In this document: in pieces, positions 15,583 to 24,630 of the stretch
Layout of the letters: each line of letters opens with the position of its first letter
Numbering within the stretch: position 1 is the stretch's first letter
Notes under the pieces: generated by a model
Database searches by the model: none
The model's input: only the letters and a program-made list of their open reading frames with translations
Told to the model about the DNA's origin: nothing
Position numbers and translations under genes: made by a program
DNA from: UBA5336 sp964412785
Lineage (GTDB): Bacteria; Pseudomonadota; Alphaproteobacteria; Caulobacterales; Hyphomonadaceae
DNA: 54,995 nt
Direction of reading: 5' to 3'
Assembly (NCBI GenBank): GCA_964412785.1
Contig: CAYPQD010000015.1
Coordinates: forward strand, 1-54,995

Positions 15583-16228
15583 TGCCGGCTGCTGCCGAAT
15601 TGTAGGGATAGGTGGTCCAGTCCGGCCGGTATGTGTCATTGGCCTGGTCACCCCACACCGTCCAGCCCGGCCGCGCCCCACGGGAAAACAGTTCGATCCG
15701 GGGTCCCCATGAGCAGGACTCGATGACGTCATACTGTTCGTCGGGCTTGCGCGAGTGCTCCCGCTTGCGGCTGGCGATCAGGTTGACCTGCCGGCGCCCG
15801 GGGTCGAGCGTGCGCGCCTGCTTGCCGCGCACGCCGAACAGGACCAGCTCCGTAACGTTACGGAAATAAAAGCCGACACCGCGCCCGTCCGAACCGCCAT
15901 CCCTGCGCACCTTGTGCCAGACGAGGTTCGACTTGTAGCTGAAGCCCCATGCTGACATGACGCGCAGTCCATCAGGCAGCAGGGCGTTGGGCACCCAGAG
16001 GTAGAGGTGCGACGGCTCCGCTGCGATCTCGGCAACAGGCAGCGCGCAGATATCGTCCAGCGTCATCGTGTCATACCGGCTGAGACGCCGATGTTCCGGG
16101 GCCATCTTTCCGGTCCGGTTCGTGAAGCGCCAGGGAGGATCGGCGAGGATCGTGCCGAACCGGTTTGCGCCTGCCGTGCGCAGGAGGCTGCGGGCAGAGT
16201 CGGAAAGGGGGACAACATTATCGGTCAT
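15557..16228 (-). CDS. MT-A70 family adenine methyltransferase
   Basis: A 223-residue S-adenosylmethionine-dependent DNA N6-adenine methyltransferase. The catalytic DPPW motif is at residues 30-33, and the flanking ILADPPWRFTNRTG and TMTLDDICALPV fit the MT-A70 group. ATG at 16228 overlaps the end of the upstream endonuclease gene by 11 nt, which indicates coupled translation and a restriction-modification pair in which this enzyme protects the host DNA. Composition is lower in GC than the surroundings. The last nine residues (THTGVRRR region) are encoded by repeat copy B, so the natural C-terminus was probably extended or replaced there. Confidence 0.88.
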   Translation of the reverse strand: MTDNVVPLSDSARSLLRTAGANRFGTILADPPWRFTNRTGKMAPEHRRLSRYDTMTLDDICALPVAEIAAEPSHLYLWVPNALLPDGLRVMSAWGFSYKSNLVWHKVRRDGGSDGRGVGFYFRNVTELVLFGVRGKQARTLDPGRRQVNLIASRKREHSRKPDEQYDVIESCSWGPRIELFSRGARPGWTVWGDQANDTYRPDWTTYPYNSAAAGTHTGVRRR

Positions 16229-16811
16229 CAACGTAACACTCCGCCGTGATTCCGAACGCCACGATAGGGCAGCCGCCGCCGGCGCCGCCCTCCAGCCTCG
16301 GAAGGAGCTTGTCCATGTGCGTTGTCGAATTGCCAAAGCTCGTGCCCCTGCCGAGGTTGTTGAAGATCGCCTGGAGTGCGCTCGAGCGCGTGATGATGAC
16401 GCCGACGTCGATTGCCCGGTGTTCAAACAGGAGCCTGAAATTGTTCAGGTCCCGATCGAAAAAGGGATCCTTGTTGTTCCACTCCACTTCAAGAGCGACC
16501 CGCCCCTTTACGCAGTCCACCTTGTGTGTTGGCGAATCAAAGGTCTGGTCGTCGACAACCAGCTTTGTCCTGAAATTCTGTTCTGTCCAGCCAAGTTCAA
16601 ACAGCCGACCATCAAGGCGCTTGGCGATCGAGGACTTCGAGCCACCGGGCGAGAGGATCTCAGTCGCAAACAACTCGAATTCCTGAAGGACCGTCAGGAT
16701 GTCGCGCCAGCACGCGCCATGGGCGGTGTGCAGAACCGCGAGCCCATTGCGCCATTCATGCACCTCAAAGCGATCGCGAATGGCCTGTGGCACGAGTGAC
16801 ATTACCGTCAT
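16218..16811 (-). CDS. BglII/BstYI-like type II restriction endonuclease
   Basis: A 197-residue protein, close to the length of BstYI and BglII. The active-site pattern D99-x8-E108-V-E110 in VDCVKGRVALEVEW fits the PD-(D/E)xK variant of this group (BglII has D-x8-E-x-Q; the ExE here is as in BamHI). The following WNNKDPFFDRDLNNFRLLF is also typical. It should cut a GATC-centred palindrome, but the exact site cannot be read from sequence. ATG at 16811 was chosen; ATG at 16802 is an alternative. Four sampled 60-base rows between 16321 and 16680 average 53% G+C by hand count, well below the neighbouring genes. Together with the linked methyltransferase this indicates horizontal acquisition. Confidence 0.85.
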   Translation of the reverse strand: MTVMSLVPQAIRDRFEVHEWRNGLAVLHTAHGACWRDILTVLQEFELFATEILSPGGSKSSIAKRLDGRLFELGWTEQNFRTKLVVDDQTFDSPTHKVDCVKGRVALEVEWNNKDPFFDRDLNNFRLLFEHRAIDVGVIITRSSALQAIFNNLGRGTSFGNSTTHMDKLLPRLEGGAGGGCPIVAFGITAECYVDDR

Positions 16812-16902
16812 GGCTCTCCCCGTGCGGAACAAAAGCAGAATATCTCGGCTGTGGCAAGGGCGCCGCGGCCGGCCCGCTGGGTTTTTTCCGTGTCCGCCTG
16901 CC

Positions 16903-18801
16903 TCAGCCGGCTTTCGTCCGCGCGATCCAGGTGTCGACCTCTCGTTCGAGGATGGTAAGCGGCAGCGGGCCGCTCTTGAGGATGACATCGTGGAAGGCGC
17001 GGATGTCGAACGCCTCGCCGAGCGCTTCGCGCGCCCTGTCGCGAAGCGCGAGAATTTGGATCATGCCGATCTTGTAGGCGGTCGCCTGTCCCGGCAACAC
17101 GATATAACGGTCGATCGCCTTGCGGGCGTCGCCCTCCGAATTCGGCGTGTTCTCAAGCAGGTATTGAACCGCCTCCTCGCGCGTCCACCGCTTGTGATGC
17201 AGGCCGGTATCAACAACCAGGCGGGCGGCGCGCCAGAGTTCCATCGCCAGCCGGCCGAAGTCGGAATAGGGGTCTGCGTAGAAGCCGTATTCCTTTGGGA
17301 AATACTCCGAGTAGAGGCCCCAGCCCTCGGTGTAGGCGGTCACGTTCCCGGATTTCCGGAACATCGGGATGCCCTCGAGTTCCTGAGCGATCGCCAGCTG
17401 CATGTGGTGGCCCGGAATGCCCTCATGGAAGGCCAACGCCTCCATCTGGTAGATCGGCATGTCGGCCATGTCGTAGAGATTGGCGTAATAGATGCCGGGC
17501 CTTGAGCCGTCGGCGGAGGGGCGCTGGTAGAACGCCTTGCCGGCGGCCTTCTCGCGGAAGGGCTCGACCCGTTTGACGAGGATGTCCGCCTTCGGGAAGG
17601 TGTTGAACATCTCTGGCAGGCGTTCGCGCATGCCGTCGATCATCGCCCTGGCCTCGGCGAGGTATTCCGCCCGGCCCTCATCGCTGTTCGGCTTGTAGAA
17701 TTGCGGGTCGGTACGCATGAAGGCGAAGAAGTCCGCCAGCGTGCCGTCAAAGCCGACCGTTTCCATGATCGCGCTCATCTCGCCATGAATGCGCGCCACT
17801 TCGGCAAGGCCGAGCGCGTGGATTTCGTCGGCGGTCATGTCGGTGGTGGTCTGGGCGGCCAGGCGGGTTGCGTAATAGGCCTCGCCGTCCGGCAGGCGCC
17901 AGACGCCATCATCCTGCGAGGCCTCGTGCGCCTGCTGGTGCAGGAAGGAGACGAGCAGAGCGTAGGCCGGGCCGAAATACGCACGCATGGCCTCACGGCC
18001 GGCAGCCTTGAGCGCGGCGGCCTCCTCCTCGCTCGCCTCGCCCTGAACGACGAGGGCATCAACCTTGCCGGCGAAATCCTCCCAGATCGGCGAGGGCGTG
18101 TCCTCGCCCGCATCGCCGAACGGGTAGCCTGTGATCACGTTCTGCGCGGTCGGGATCAGGTAGTCATAGACAAAGCGCGGCGGCAGGACGCCCTGGCCTG
18201 CGGCGCGCTCGGCATTGGCCATGTGCTGGCCGAGATAGGGTCCAACGCCCTCCAGACGGGTGACATAGGCCTGCGCGTCCGACACGGTGGCGACCCGGTG
18301 CTGGTTGATCAGGAAGGCCGGAACCTGCGACTGCACCCCGAACATCTGGTTGAAGGTGTAGCCATGGTCGCGGAAGCGCCAGTCGGCTTCGCTGCGCTGC
18401 AGCTGGTACTCCATCATCTCCCAGGAGAGCTTCGCCTGGGCGTCGAGGGCGTCATGGTCGAACACCGACTTCATGGTCGCCACGGCCTGGCGCTTTGCCG
18501 TCATCGCCTCAAGACGCGCTTCGGGGCTGACATCATCCCATTTGTCATAATCGGTCTTGATGCCGAGATAGGTCTGGCGGATCGGGCTGCGGGCGGTCTC
18601 GCTGTCCCATTGCCAGCCGAGCCAGGTGTTGAAGCGCTCCGACTCAGTGCCGGTTTGCCAGGCGGCCCGCTCCTCCTCGCTCGCCGTCTCCGGAACGGTC
18701 ACGAGGATGGCGGCAGCCTCGGCATCGGGCAACTGGGCACTGGCGAGCGGACCCAGGAGGGCATGGGACAAGGCAGCGATGGCCGCGGCAATGCGGGACA
18801 T
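16903..18801 (-). CDS. DUF885 family secreted metalloprotein
   Basis: A 632-residue protein with a signal peptide (MSRIAAAIAALSHALLG...ASA). It belongs to the DUF885 family, thought to be zinc carboxypeptidase-like. The zinc-binding motif H459-E-G-I-P-G-H465-H is present, followed by YTEGWGLYSEYF, which supplies a further ligand. Length and start are normal for the family. It is transcribed away from cckA (204 bp between starts) and toward the restriction genes, 91 bp upstream of the endonuclease start. Substrate unknown. Confidence 0.9.
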   Translation of the reverse strand: MSRIAAAIAALSHALLGPLASAQLPDAEAAAILVTVPETASEEERAAWQTGTESERFNTWLGWQWDSETARSPIRQTYLGIKTDYDKWDDVSPEARLEAMTAKRQAVATMKSVFDHDALDAQAKLSWEMMEYQLQRSEADWRFRDHGYTFNQMFGVQSQVPAFLINQHRVATVSDAQAYVTRLEGVGPYLGQHMANAERAAGQGVLPPRFVYDYLIPTAQNVITGYPFGDAGEDTPSPIWEDFAGKVDALVVQGEASEEEAAALKAAGREAMRAYFGPAYALLVSFLHQQAHEASQDDGVWRLPDGEAYYATRLAAQTTTDMTADEIHALGLAEVARIHGEMSAIMETVGFDGTLADFFAFMRTDPQFYKPNSDEGRAEYLAEARAMIDGMRERLPEMFNTFPKADILVKRVEPFREKAAGKAFYQRPSADGSRPGIYYANLYDMADMPIYQMEALAFHEGIPGHHMQLAIAQELEGIPMFRKSGNVTAYTEGWGLYSEYFPKEYGFYADPYSDFGRLAMELWRAARLVVDTGLHHKRWTREEAVQYLLENTPNSEGDARKAIDRYIVLPGQATAYKIGMIQILALRDRAREALGEAFDIRAFHDVILKSGPLPLTILEREVDTWIARTKAG

Positions 18802-19005
18802 GGGCAGTTCACTCCGTGGATGAGGAAGGGCGCAGTTGCCACTTCATTTTTAACGGTTTTAACGTTTTGGTTAAACTTATGGGACGTCAGTGCCAAGGTT
18901 AACGGGCAGTCACCGCCCGGGCGTGCGACCTCGCCGGCGCGCGGCACGGCGAATCGCGCCAGTGTATCCGGGTGTTTGCGCGCCCCCAATTCAAGCGAGT
19001 CCAGC

Positions 19006-21615
19006 ATGCCGGAACCGAAGACCGACCGCCCCGCTCCCCTCGAACTGACCGCGCCGGCGGCGGACCCAGCCGCGCAGCCCGATGCACCACAAGGCGAGAC
19101 CCGCCGGCCGGACGTGCTGCAGCTGCTGTTCTGGGCCGCCCTGCTGATGGCAATCGCCGCAGCCGTTGTCGCGATCGCCTGGCCTGGGGCCAGCGGCACA
19201 ACGGCGCCCGTCTTCCTTATCGCGCTTGCCACCGGCGGCATGGTGCTGCTGCTTTGGACGGTTCGCGGTGCCGGCCGGCGGCTCGGCCTGTTCCCCGAAC
19301 GCGGCCGCGCGGCCGATCTTGCCGCGGCCCAGCCGCCGCGCTTCCAGTGGATCGAGGCGCTCGACGAGGCGGTGCTGGTGGCAGACCGCGGCGGCGCTCC
19401 GGTGGTTGCCAACACCGCCTATCGAAAGTTGATGGACCTGGCGGTCAGCGGTCTTGAAGGCGAGGGCCCGGCCTCGGTCGACCGCATTTTCGGCGCAACG
19501 CCCGGCGTGTCTGCGCCGGTCTACCGGCTCGCCAAGGCGGCAAAGTCGGAGACAACCCGCCGCGAGGTCCTGCCGCCGGTGACGCTGGGGCGCGATGGCG
19601 TTCCGGCGCAGTACGAGGTCAGCGTCTCGCCGCTGCCACGCAACCGCACGCTGTGGCGCCTGCGCCGCATCGCTGGCAGTGAGGATGCCACGAGCGTCGT
19701 CGACCTGCGCGGCCTGTTCATGGAGGACGCCCCGGTCGGCTTCTTCGCCTCCAGGCCGGACGGAACGATTTCCTATGCCAATCTCTGGGTGCGCGAACTG
19801 CTTGGCCTTGATGGTCCGCTTGAGGGCGTGCGCATCGACGACATCATGCGCCCGGAATTCGTCAAGCTGCTGGCGCGGGACCGCAAGTCGGGGCGGGCGA
19901 GCCGGGCTGACATCGCCCTGCGCGGGCGCGACGGCGTCGAGGTGCCGGTGCAGGCGATGACCACCTGGACCGGCAAGGGCGCCGACGCCACCGGGCGGAC
20001 TATCCTGCTGGCCAGCGCCGAGGCAATGGCAATCAGCGAGGACCGGCTGGCGGCACGATCGGCTGCCCGGCCGCTGCCCGATGGCGGCGACCCGATGTTC
20101 GATGACGCGCCCTTCGGCGCGGTGCGCCTCGACGGCGGCTCAGTGGAGACGGCAATCATCCTCGACGCCAACCGGGCGCTGATGGAGATGACGGAGGGCT
20201 CTGCTACGCCCGGCGGCCGGTTCGCCGACCTGTTCGTGGCCGGCGACGGACCCGGCGCGCTCTTGCAGAAACTGCTCGATGCGGTTGACCAGCCGGTCGG
20301 CCTCAAGCTCGCCGGCGAGGAAACCCGTGACGTCAACGTGTTCGTGACACTGGATCGCCAGGGCAGGCCCTCGGTCGCCTATGTCATCGACATGACCGAG
20401 CAGAAGAAGCTTGAGCTGCGCCTCGCACAGGGGGAGAAGATGCAGGCGATCGGCCAGCTTGCCGGCGGCGTGGCGCATGATTTCAACAATGTGCTGCAGG
20501 GGATCATCCTGAACAATGAGAGCCTGATGACCCGCCATCCGGTGGGTGACCCGTCTTATGACAACCTGCGCAACATCCATGAGTTCGCGGTGCGCGCGAA
20601 GGACTTGGTGCGCATGCTGCTGGCCTATGCCCGCCAGCAGACCTTCCGCAGCGAGCGGCTCGATGTCACCGACTTCCTGTCGGAATTCTCCATCCTGCTT
20701 CGCCAGATCCTCGATGAGCGGATCGAGCTGGACCTCGTTCATGGTCGTGACCTGCCGCAGATCCGGGCGGACCGGAACCAGCTCGAGACGGTGATCATCA
20801 ACCTCACCACCAATGCCCGCGACGCGATGCTGGCCAAGAGCAAGGGCGGCAAGCTGGCCATCCGCACCCGCCGGGCAGCCGCCGAGGATGCCCATGCGGC
20901 CGGCTTCAAGTTCGTCGAGCCCGGCGACTATTTGCTGATCGAGGTGGAGGACAATGGCCATGGCATGAGCCGGGATGTCATGGACAACATCTTCCAGCCC
21001 TTCTTCACGACCAAGGAGGCCGGCGTCGGCACCGGCCTTGGCCTCGCCACGGTCTATGGCATCATAAAACAGTCGGAAGGTTACATCTGCCCGATCTCAC
21101 AGGTCGGCAAGGGCACGACCTTTCAGATCTACCTGCCGGCGCTCGCTGCGGACTCGCTCGAGGCGCCCGGGGAAGAGATTGCCGCCCAGTCCCCGGCGAG
21201 GCCTGTCGATATTTCCGGGCGCGGCCGGATTCTCCTCGTCGAGGACGAGGATGGCGTGCGCGGGATCGCTGCATCGCTGCTGGAATCGCGCGGCTATGAG
21301 GTTGAGCAGGCGGCCGATGGCGAGGAGGCGCTTGACGTGCTGAAGGACAATTCCGGCGCGTTCGACCTTGTCATTTCGGACGTGGTCATGCCGGGCATGG
21401 ACGGGCCGGCGCTGATAAGGGCGGCGAAGGACTATCTCGGCACCGCCCGCGTGGTCTTCATCTCCGGCTATGCGGAACGCGACATTGCCAAGCAGCTTGA
21501 TGAGAACCGCGAGGTCTCGTTCCTGCCCAAGCCCTTCACGGTGCGCCAGCTGGCCGAGCGGGTGAAACAGGAACTCAGCGCCCGCAAGGAAAAGCTGGAA
21601 CGCGACGCAGCGTGA
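19006..21615 (+). CDS. cckA: Cell cycle hybrid histidine kinase CckA
   Basis: An 869-residue hybrid kinase with two N-terminal membrane helices (38-60 and 66-86), at least two PAS-like sensor domains (about 112-225 and 235-340) and a third weaker one (365-465). The HisKA domain contains the phospho-acceptor H491 in GGVAHDFNN, a context typical of CckA. The catalytic ATPase domain has N-box NLTTNARDAM and G-boxes VEDNGHGM and GTGLGLATVYG. The C-terminal receiver has acceptor D792 and K842 (LPKPF). In Caulobacter CckA phosphorylates CtrA through ChpT and controls division and motility. It is longer than the 691-residue Caulobacter protein. ATG at 19006 starts MPEPKTDRPAP; the frame is open far upstream but antisense to DUF885. 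Confidence 0.93.
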   Translation: MPEPKTDRPAPLELTAPAADPAAQPDAPQGETRRPDVLQLLFWAALLMAIAAAVVAIAWPGASGTTAPVFLIALATGGMVLLLWTVRGAGRRLGLFPERGRAADLAAAQPPRFQWIEALDEAVLVADRGGAPVVANTAYRKLMDLAVSGLEGEGPASVDRIFGATPGVSAPVYRLAKAAKSETTRREVLPPVTLGRDGVPAQYEVSVSPLPRNRTLWRLRRIAGSEDATSVVDLRGLFMEDAPVGFFASRPDGTISYANLWVRELLGLDGPLEGVRIDDIMRPEFVKLLARDRKSGRASRADIALRGRDGVEVPVQAMTTWTGKGADATGRTILLASAEAMAISEDRLAARSAARPLPDGGDPMFDDAPFGAVRLDGGSVETAIILDANRALMEMTEGSATPGGRFADLFVAGDGPGALLQKLLDAVDQPVGLKLAGEETRDVNVFVTLDRQGRPSVAYVIDMTEQKKLELRLAQGEKMQAIGQLAGGVAHDFNNVLQGIILNNESLMTRHPVGDPSYDNLRNIHEFAVRAKDLVRMLLAYARQQTFRSERLDVTDFLSEFSILLRQILDERIELDLVHGRDLPQIRADRNQLETVIINLTTNARDAMLAKSKGGKLAIRTRRAAAEDAHAAGFKFVEPGDYLLIEVEDNGHGMSRDVMDNIFQPFFTTKEAGVGTGLGLATVYGIIKQSEGYICPISQVGKGTTFQIYLPALAADSLEAPGEEIAAQSPARPVDISGRGRILLVEDEDGVRGIAASLLESRGYEVEQAADGEEALDVLKDNSGAFDLVISDVVMPGMDGPALIRAAKDYLGTARVVFISGYAERDIAKQLDENREVSFLPKPFTVRQLAERVKQELSARKEKLERDAA

Positions 21616-21630
21616 GGCAGGGCGCTCCCG

Positions 21631-21661
21631 GCAGGCGCTCCCGGCCCGGGAGGACGCCTGC
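21631..21661 (+). terminator. Hairpin terminator after cckA
   Basis: GCAGGCG-CTCCC (21631-21642) pairs with GGGAG-GA-CGCCTGC (21648-21661): 12 paired bases with a GA bulge and the loop GGCCC, 15 bp after the cckA stop. No T-run follows. Confidence 0.5.
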
Positions 21662-21758
21662 GACCCGACCCGCCTCGGTCCCCCCTCCGGAGCGCGGAAA
21701 CCGCCCTAGCGCCCCCATAATGCGCGCGTCTGTCCAACCCCTTGTCCCGTCGCATACC

Positions 21759-22133
21759 ATGGTGGCCATGCCGGTTGCCGTACGCGATGTCTTCCGCCTG
21801 ACGCCCGTCTTCTGGTGGCCGGTGCTGGTGCTGTCGCTGATCCGTTTCCGGGCTGACATCGCCCGCGCCCTGGCCGCCGGCTGCAGCCATGGCGAGGCCT
21901 GGCTTTTCCCGTGCGGTCAGCTCAGGCTGGTTGTGATCCCGCCCTTGCCCGGACCGCCGCCCATGCCGGACTGGCAGGCGGCGATCAATGCCGCACGTGC
22001 GGTTCTGGCGCGGCTGGCGCCGCCTGCGCCTGCGGACCTGGCAGCTGGACGGCTGGAACGCGCGGCACGGCCGGGCCGCCCCGAGGCGCCCTCCCGTAAT
22101 GGGGCACGCCCATTGGCGCCCGACACGTCCTGA
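21759..22133 (+). CDS. Small hypothetical membrane-associated protein
   Basis: About 124 residues from MVAMPVAVRDVFRL. One short hydrophobic segment TPVFWWPVLVLSLI could be a membrane anchor. It is followed by ARALAAGCSHGEAWLF and a proline-rich stretch (PPLPGPPPMP). Codon third positions are G/C-rich in this frame, which supports coding. No clear ribosome binding site is seen; ATG at 21720 is an alternative start. No family recognised. Confidence 0.45.
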   Translation: MVAMPVAVRDVFRLTPVFWWPVLVLSLIRFRADIARALAAGCSHGEAWLFPCGQLRLVVIPPLPGPPPMPDWQAAINAARAVLARLAPPAPADLAAGRLERAARPGRPEAPSRNGARPLAPDTS

Positions 22134-22253
22134 CCCGGCCGGCCGGCCTGCCGCAAGGACCTGCCACGCCCCGGCCGGAGCCCGCACCGCGCGGTCTGCG
22201 GTCGCCGGTGCTGGCGCCCGTGACGCGGCCGACGGATCGGGCCCGCCCCCGAC

Positions 22254-22739
22254 CTACCGTCCGCGCTGCTGCGGCGGCGGGCAGTCCGGGCCGTTCGGCT
22301 TGCGACGGCCGGCCGGGGCGAGGCGGGTGAGGATGGTCGCCTCCTCGATGCGCGCGGCGATGTCCTCTACCGAGAGCACCCGCTGGATGCAGGAAATCGG
22401 CTCGCCATTGTCGGCGGCGATGATGGCAGCAATGCCGGTCGTGCCGCCATACCAGTCCCAGAGATATCCGGCCTTGTGGCTGTCGGCGAGGCGCATGGCC
22501 TCGATCCAGAGATTGAGCCGGTCCTGCTCGCTGGCGCCGCGCGTATCGGTCATGTCGAGGGCGACAAGCTCCACGTCCTGCGCGGAGAACTGTGTCAGGG
22601 CCGTGTCGATGCGCGGGTCGACCACCTGGCAATTGGGACACCAGTCGGCGGTGAAGTTGATGATCTTCACCAGCGGCTCGGCGCAGGCGGGGCCGGCGAG
22701 CGTTGCCACAGCCAGGATGGCAGCGATCGTGCGAAGCAT
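22254..22739 (-). CDS. Secreted thioredoxin-fold protein
   Basis: A 161-residue periplasmic thioredoxin-like protein. It has a signal peptide (residues 1-20, ...AGPACA) and the redox motif W33-C34-P-N-C37 in NFTADWCPNCQVVD. The rest is short for a DsbD C-domain and lacks membrane segments, but resembles that group. The C-terminus is polar and proline-rich (PNGPDCPPPQQRGR) with an extra cysteine. It probably reduces or oxidises disulfides of envelope proteins, perhaps including the Cys-rich Sel1 protein elsewhere in the window, which is speculative. It lies downstream of the purB pair on the same strand. Confidence 0.85.
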   Translation of the reverse strand: MLRTIAAILAVATLAGPACAEPLVKIINFTADWCPNCQVVDPRIDTALTQFSAQDVELVALDMTDTRGASEQDRLNLWIEAMRLADSHKAGYLWDWYGGTTGIAAIIAADNGEPISCIQRVLSVEDIAARIEEATILTRLAPAGRRKPNGPDCPPPQQRGR

Positions 22740-22804
22740 GTCGGATGGCCTCCCCGGTTTCGACGCGCGCGACTATAAGCGTGCGTGTCCTGAGCGGAAC
22801 CGGG

Positions 22805-23050
22805 TCAGCGCAGCCGGCGCGCTGCCTCAAGCACGTGTGACCAGGCGGTATCCATGGCGGGCGTCCGGTCCGGGCCGCACCGCGCGCAGACCGGGTCGCG
22901 CTCAAGGGCGAGGTCCCCGTCGAACAGCGCTTCACGCTCCTTGTGGACGGCAAATAGCGGGCGGTAGATGGCCCGGGATGGATCACCCGCCGCGGCAGCG
23001 ATTTCAAGGCTGTCCTCGATGAGGCCCGCCCGCTGCGCCTCAGCGCTCAC
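22805..23050 (-). CDS. Unrecognised 81-aa protein overlapping purB
   Basis: GTG at 23050 overlaps the end of purB by 11 nt (GTGAGCGCTGA), a typical coupled start. An ATG start at 23080, giving 91 aa, is also possible. The product is helical and charged with a single C-x2-C pair (DPVCARCGPD) near residue 58. No signal peptide or membrane segment. I do not recognise it. Linkage to purB implies co-expression but not function. Confidence 0.6.
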   Translation of the reverse strand: MSAEAQRAGLIEDSLEIAAAAGDPSRAIYRPLFAVHKEREALFDGDLALERDPVCARCGPDRTPAMDTAWSHVLEAARRLR

Positions 23051-24338
23051 CGAAAACCCTTTGGAAGAGGGTGTCGACATGGGTGAAATGATAGCCGAGA
23101 TCGAACAGGCTCTCGAGCCTGGCGGGCGGCAGGTGGGCGGTGACCGCCGCGTCGGCCTTCAGGAGGTCGAGGAAATCGCCCTCGCCGGACCAGGTCTTCA
23201 TGGCATTGCGCTGCACGAGAGCATATGCATCCTCGCGGCTCGCACCGGCCTCGATGAGGGCGAGCAGCACCCGCTGGCTGTTGTGCAGCCCGCCAAGCCG
23301 GTCAAGGTTGGCGCGCATGCGGTCCGGATAGACCACCAGCTGTTCGATCACGCCGGCGAGCCGGTGCAGGGCAAAATCGAGGTGAGCGGTCGCGTCCGGC
23401 GCGATGCCGCGCTCAACAGACGAGTGGGAAATATCGCGTTCGTGCCAAAGGGCGACGTTTTCCATCGCGGGCGCGACGGCGGAACGCACCAGCCGGGCAA
23501 GGCCGGTCAGGTTTTCCGTCAGCACCGGGTTTCGCTTGTGCGGCATCGCCGAGGACCCCTTCTGGCCGGCCGAGAAATACTCCTCCGCCTCCAGCACTTC
23601 GGTGCGCTGCAGGTGGCGGATTTCCGTGGCGACGCGCTCCACCGATGCGGCGATGACACCGAGCACCGCGAAGAACTGGGCGTGGCGGTCGCGCGGGATG
23701 ACCTGGGTCGCGACCGGCTCCGGCTGGAGGCCGAGGGCCTCGGCCACATGCGCTTCGACGGCCGGGTCGATATTGGCAAACGTGCCGACAGCACCGGAGA
23801 TCGAGCAGGTCGCGATGTCGGCGCGGGCCGCCTGCAGCCGGGTGCGGGCACGTTGGAACTCGGCGTGGAACCCGGCGAGTTTCAGCCCGAATGTGGTCGG
23901 CTCGGCGTGGATACCATGGCTGCGCCCGATCACCGGGGTGAGCCTGTGCTCGAAGGCGCGCGCGCGCAGGGCGTCAAGCACCCGGTCGATGCCGGTGAGC
24001 AGCAGGTCGCTTGCCCGGCTCAGCTGCACCGCGAGGGCGGTGTCGAGCACGTCCGATGAGGTCAGGCCCTTGTGAAGATGGCGCGCCTCCTCGCCGACAT
24101 GCTCCGCGACACTGGTCAGGAAGGCGATGACATCATGCTTCACCTCCCGCTCGATCTCGTCGATCCGGGCGAGGTCGAAGCCGCCGCGAGTGCGCACGGC
24201 CGCCGCAGTGCCTTGCGGGATCGTGCCGAGACGCTCCATGGCCTCGGCGGCCAGCGTCTCGATTTCGAGCCAGATCGCAAAGCGCGACTGCTGCGACCAG
24301 ATCGCGGCCATTTCGGGGCGGGTGTAACGCGCTATCAT
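23040..24338 (-). CDS. purB: Adenylosuccinate lyase
   Basis: A 432-residue fumarase/aspartase-superfamily enzyme. It splits SAICAR to AICAR plus fumarate and adenylosuccinate to AMP plus fumarate, two steps of purine synthesis. The superfamily signature GSSAMPHKRNP is intact, as are TSSDVLDTA and GRSHGIHAEPTTFG. Start MIARYTRPEM and length are normal. PurH, the other purine gene in the window, acts directly on its AICAR product but lies 13 kb away. Confidence 0.96.
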   Translation of the reverse strand: MIARYTRPEMAAIWSQQSRFAIWLEIETLAAEAMERLGTIPQGTAAAVRTRGGFDLARIDEIEREVKHDVIAFLTSVAEHVGEEARHLHKGLTSSDVLDTALAVQLSRASDLLLTGIDRVLDALRARAFEHRLTPVIGRSHGIHAEPTTFGLKLAGFHAEFQRARTRLQAARADIATCSISGAVGTFANIDPAVEAHVAEALGLQPEPVATQVIPRDRHAQFFAVLGVIAASVERVATEIRHLQRTEVLEAEEYFSAGQKGSSAMPHKRNPVLTENLTGLARLVRSAVAPAMENVALWHERDISHSSVERGIAPDATAHLDFALHRLAGVIEQLVVYPDRMRANLDRLGGLHNSQRVLLALIEAGASREDAYALVQRNAMKTWSGEGDFLDLLKADAAVTAHLPPARLESLFDLGYHFTHVDTLFQRVFGER

Positions 24339-24630
24339 GGGGCGCCCTTTGTCTTGTGGTTCATTCCGGTTGCATTAGTGCGGTTTCCCTTTCGTCCCAA
24401 GGGAAGTGACGCCTGGGCGTGTGAAAATCGCCACTGTCGCGGCGAAAGGTCCATGATATTTTCTTAACCAACACTGGCAGAGCGTTAAAGCTTGCGCTAA
24501 GGAGCGGAGGGCTTGCGGTCCGGGGGCACCGGCCTGCGCGCCAGCCTGCAGAAAGCGTTTCGAGCCCTGCAGGTCTGTTCAGCCGAGCTGGGTCGCACGA
24601 ATGCGGGCCATCGAAAGGGGAGAATTGGTT

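Noticed and set aside
18850..18902. Four TTAA motifs between DUF885 and cckA as CtrA boxes
   Set aside because: Start-to-start spacings are 9, 12 and 28 bases; none is the 11 needed for TTAA-N7-TTAA.
17701..19005. 435-residue N-terminal extension of CckA
   Set aside because: Open frame only because it is antisense to DUF885; the CckA start with membrane helices is at 19006.
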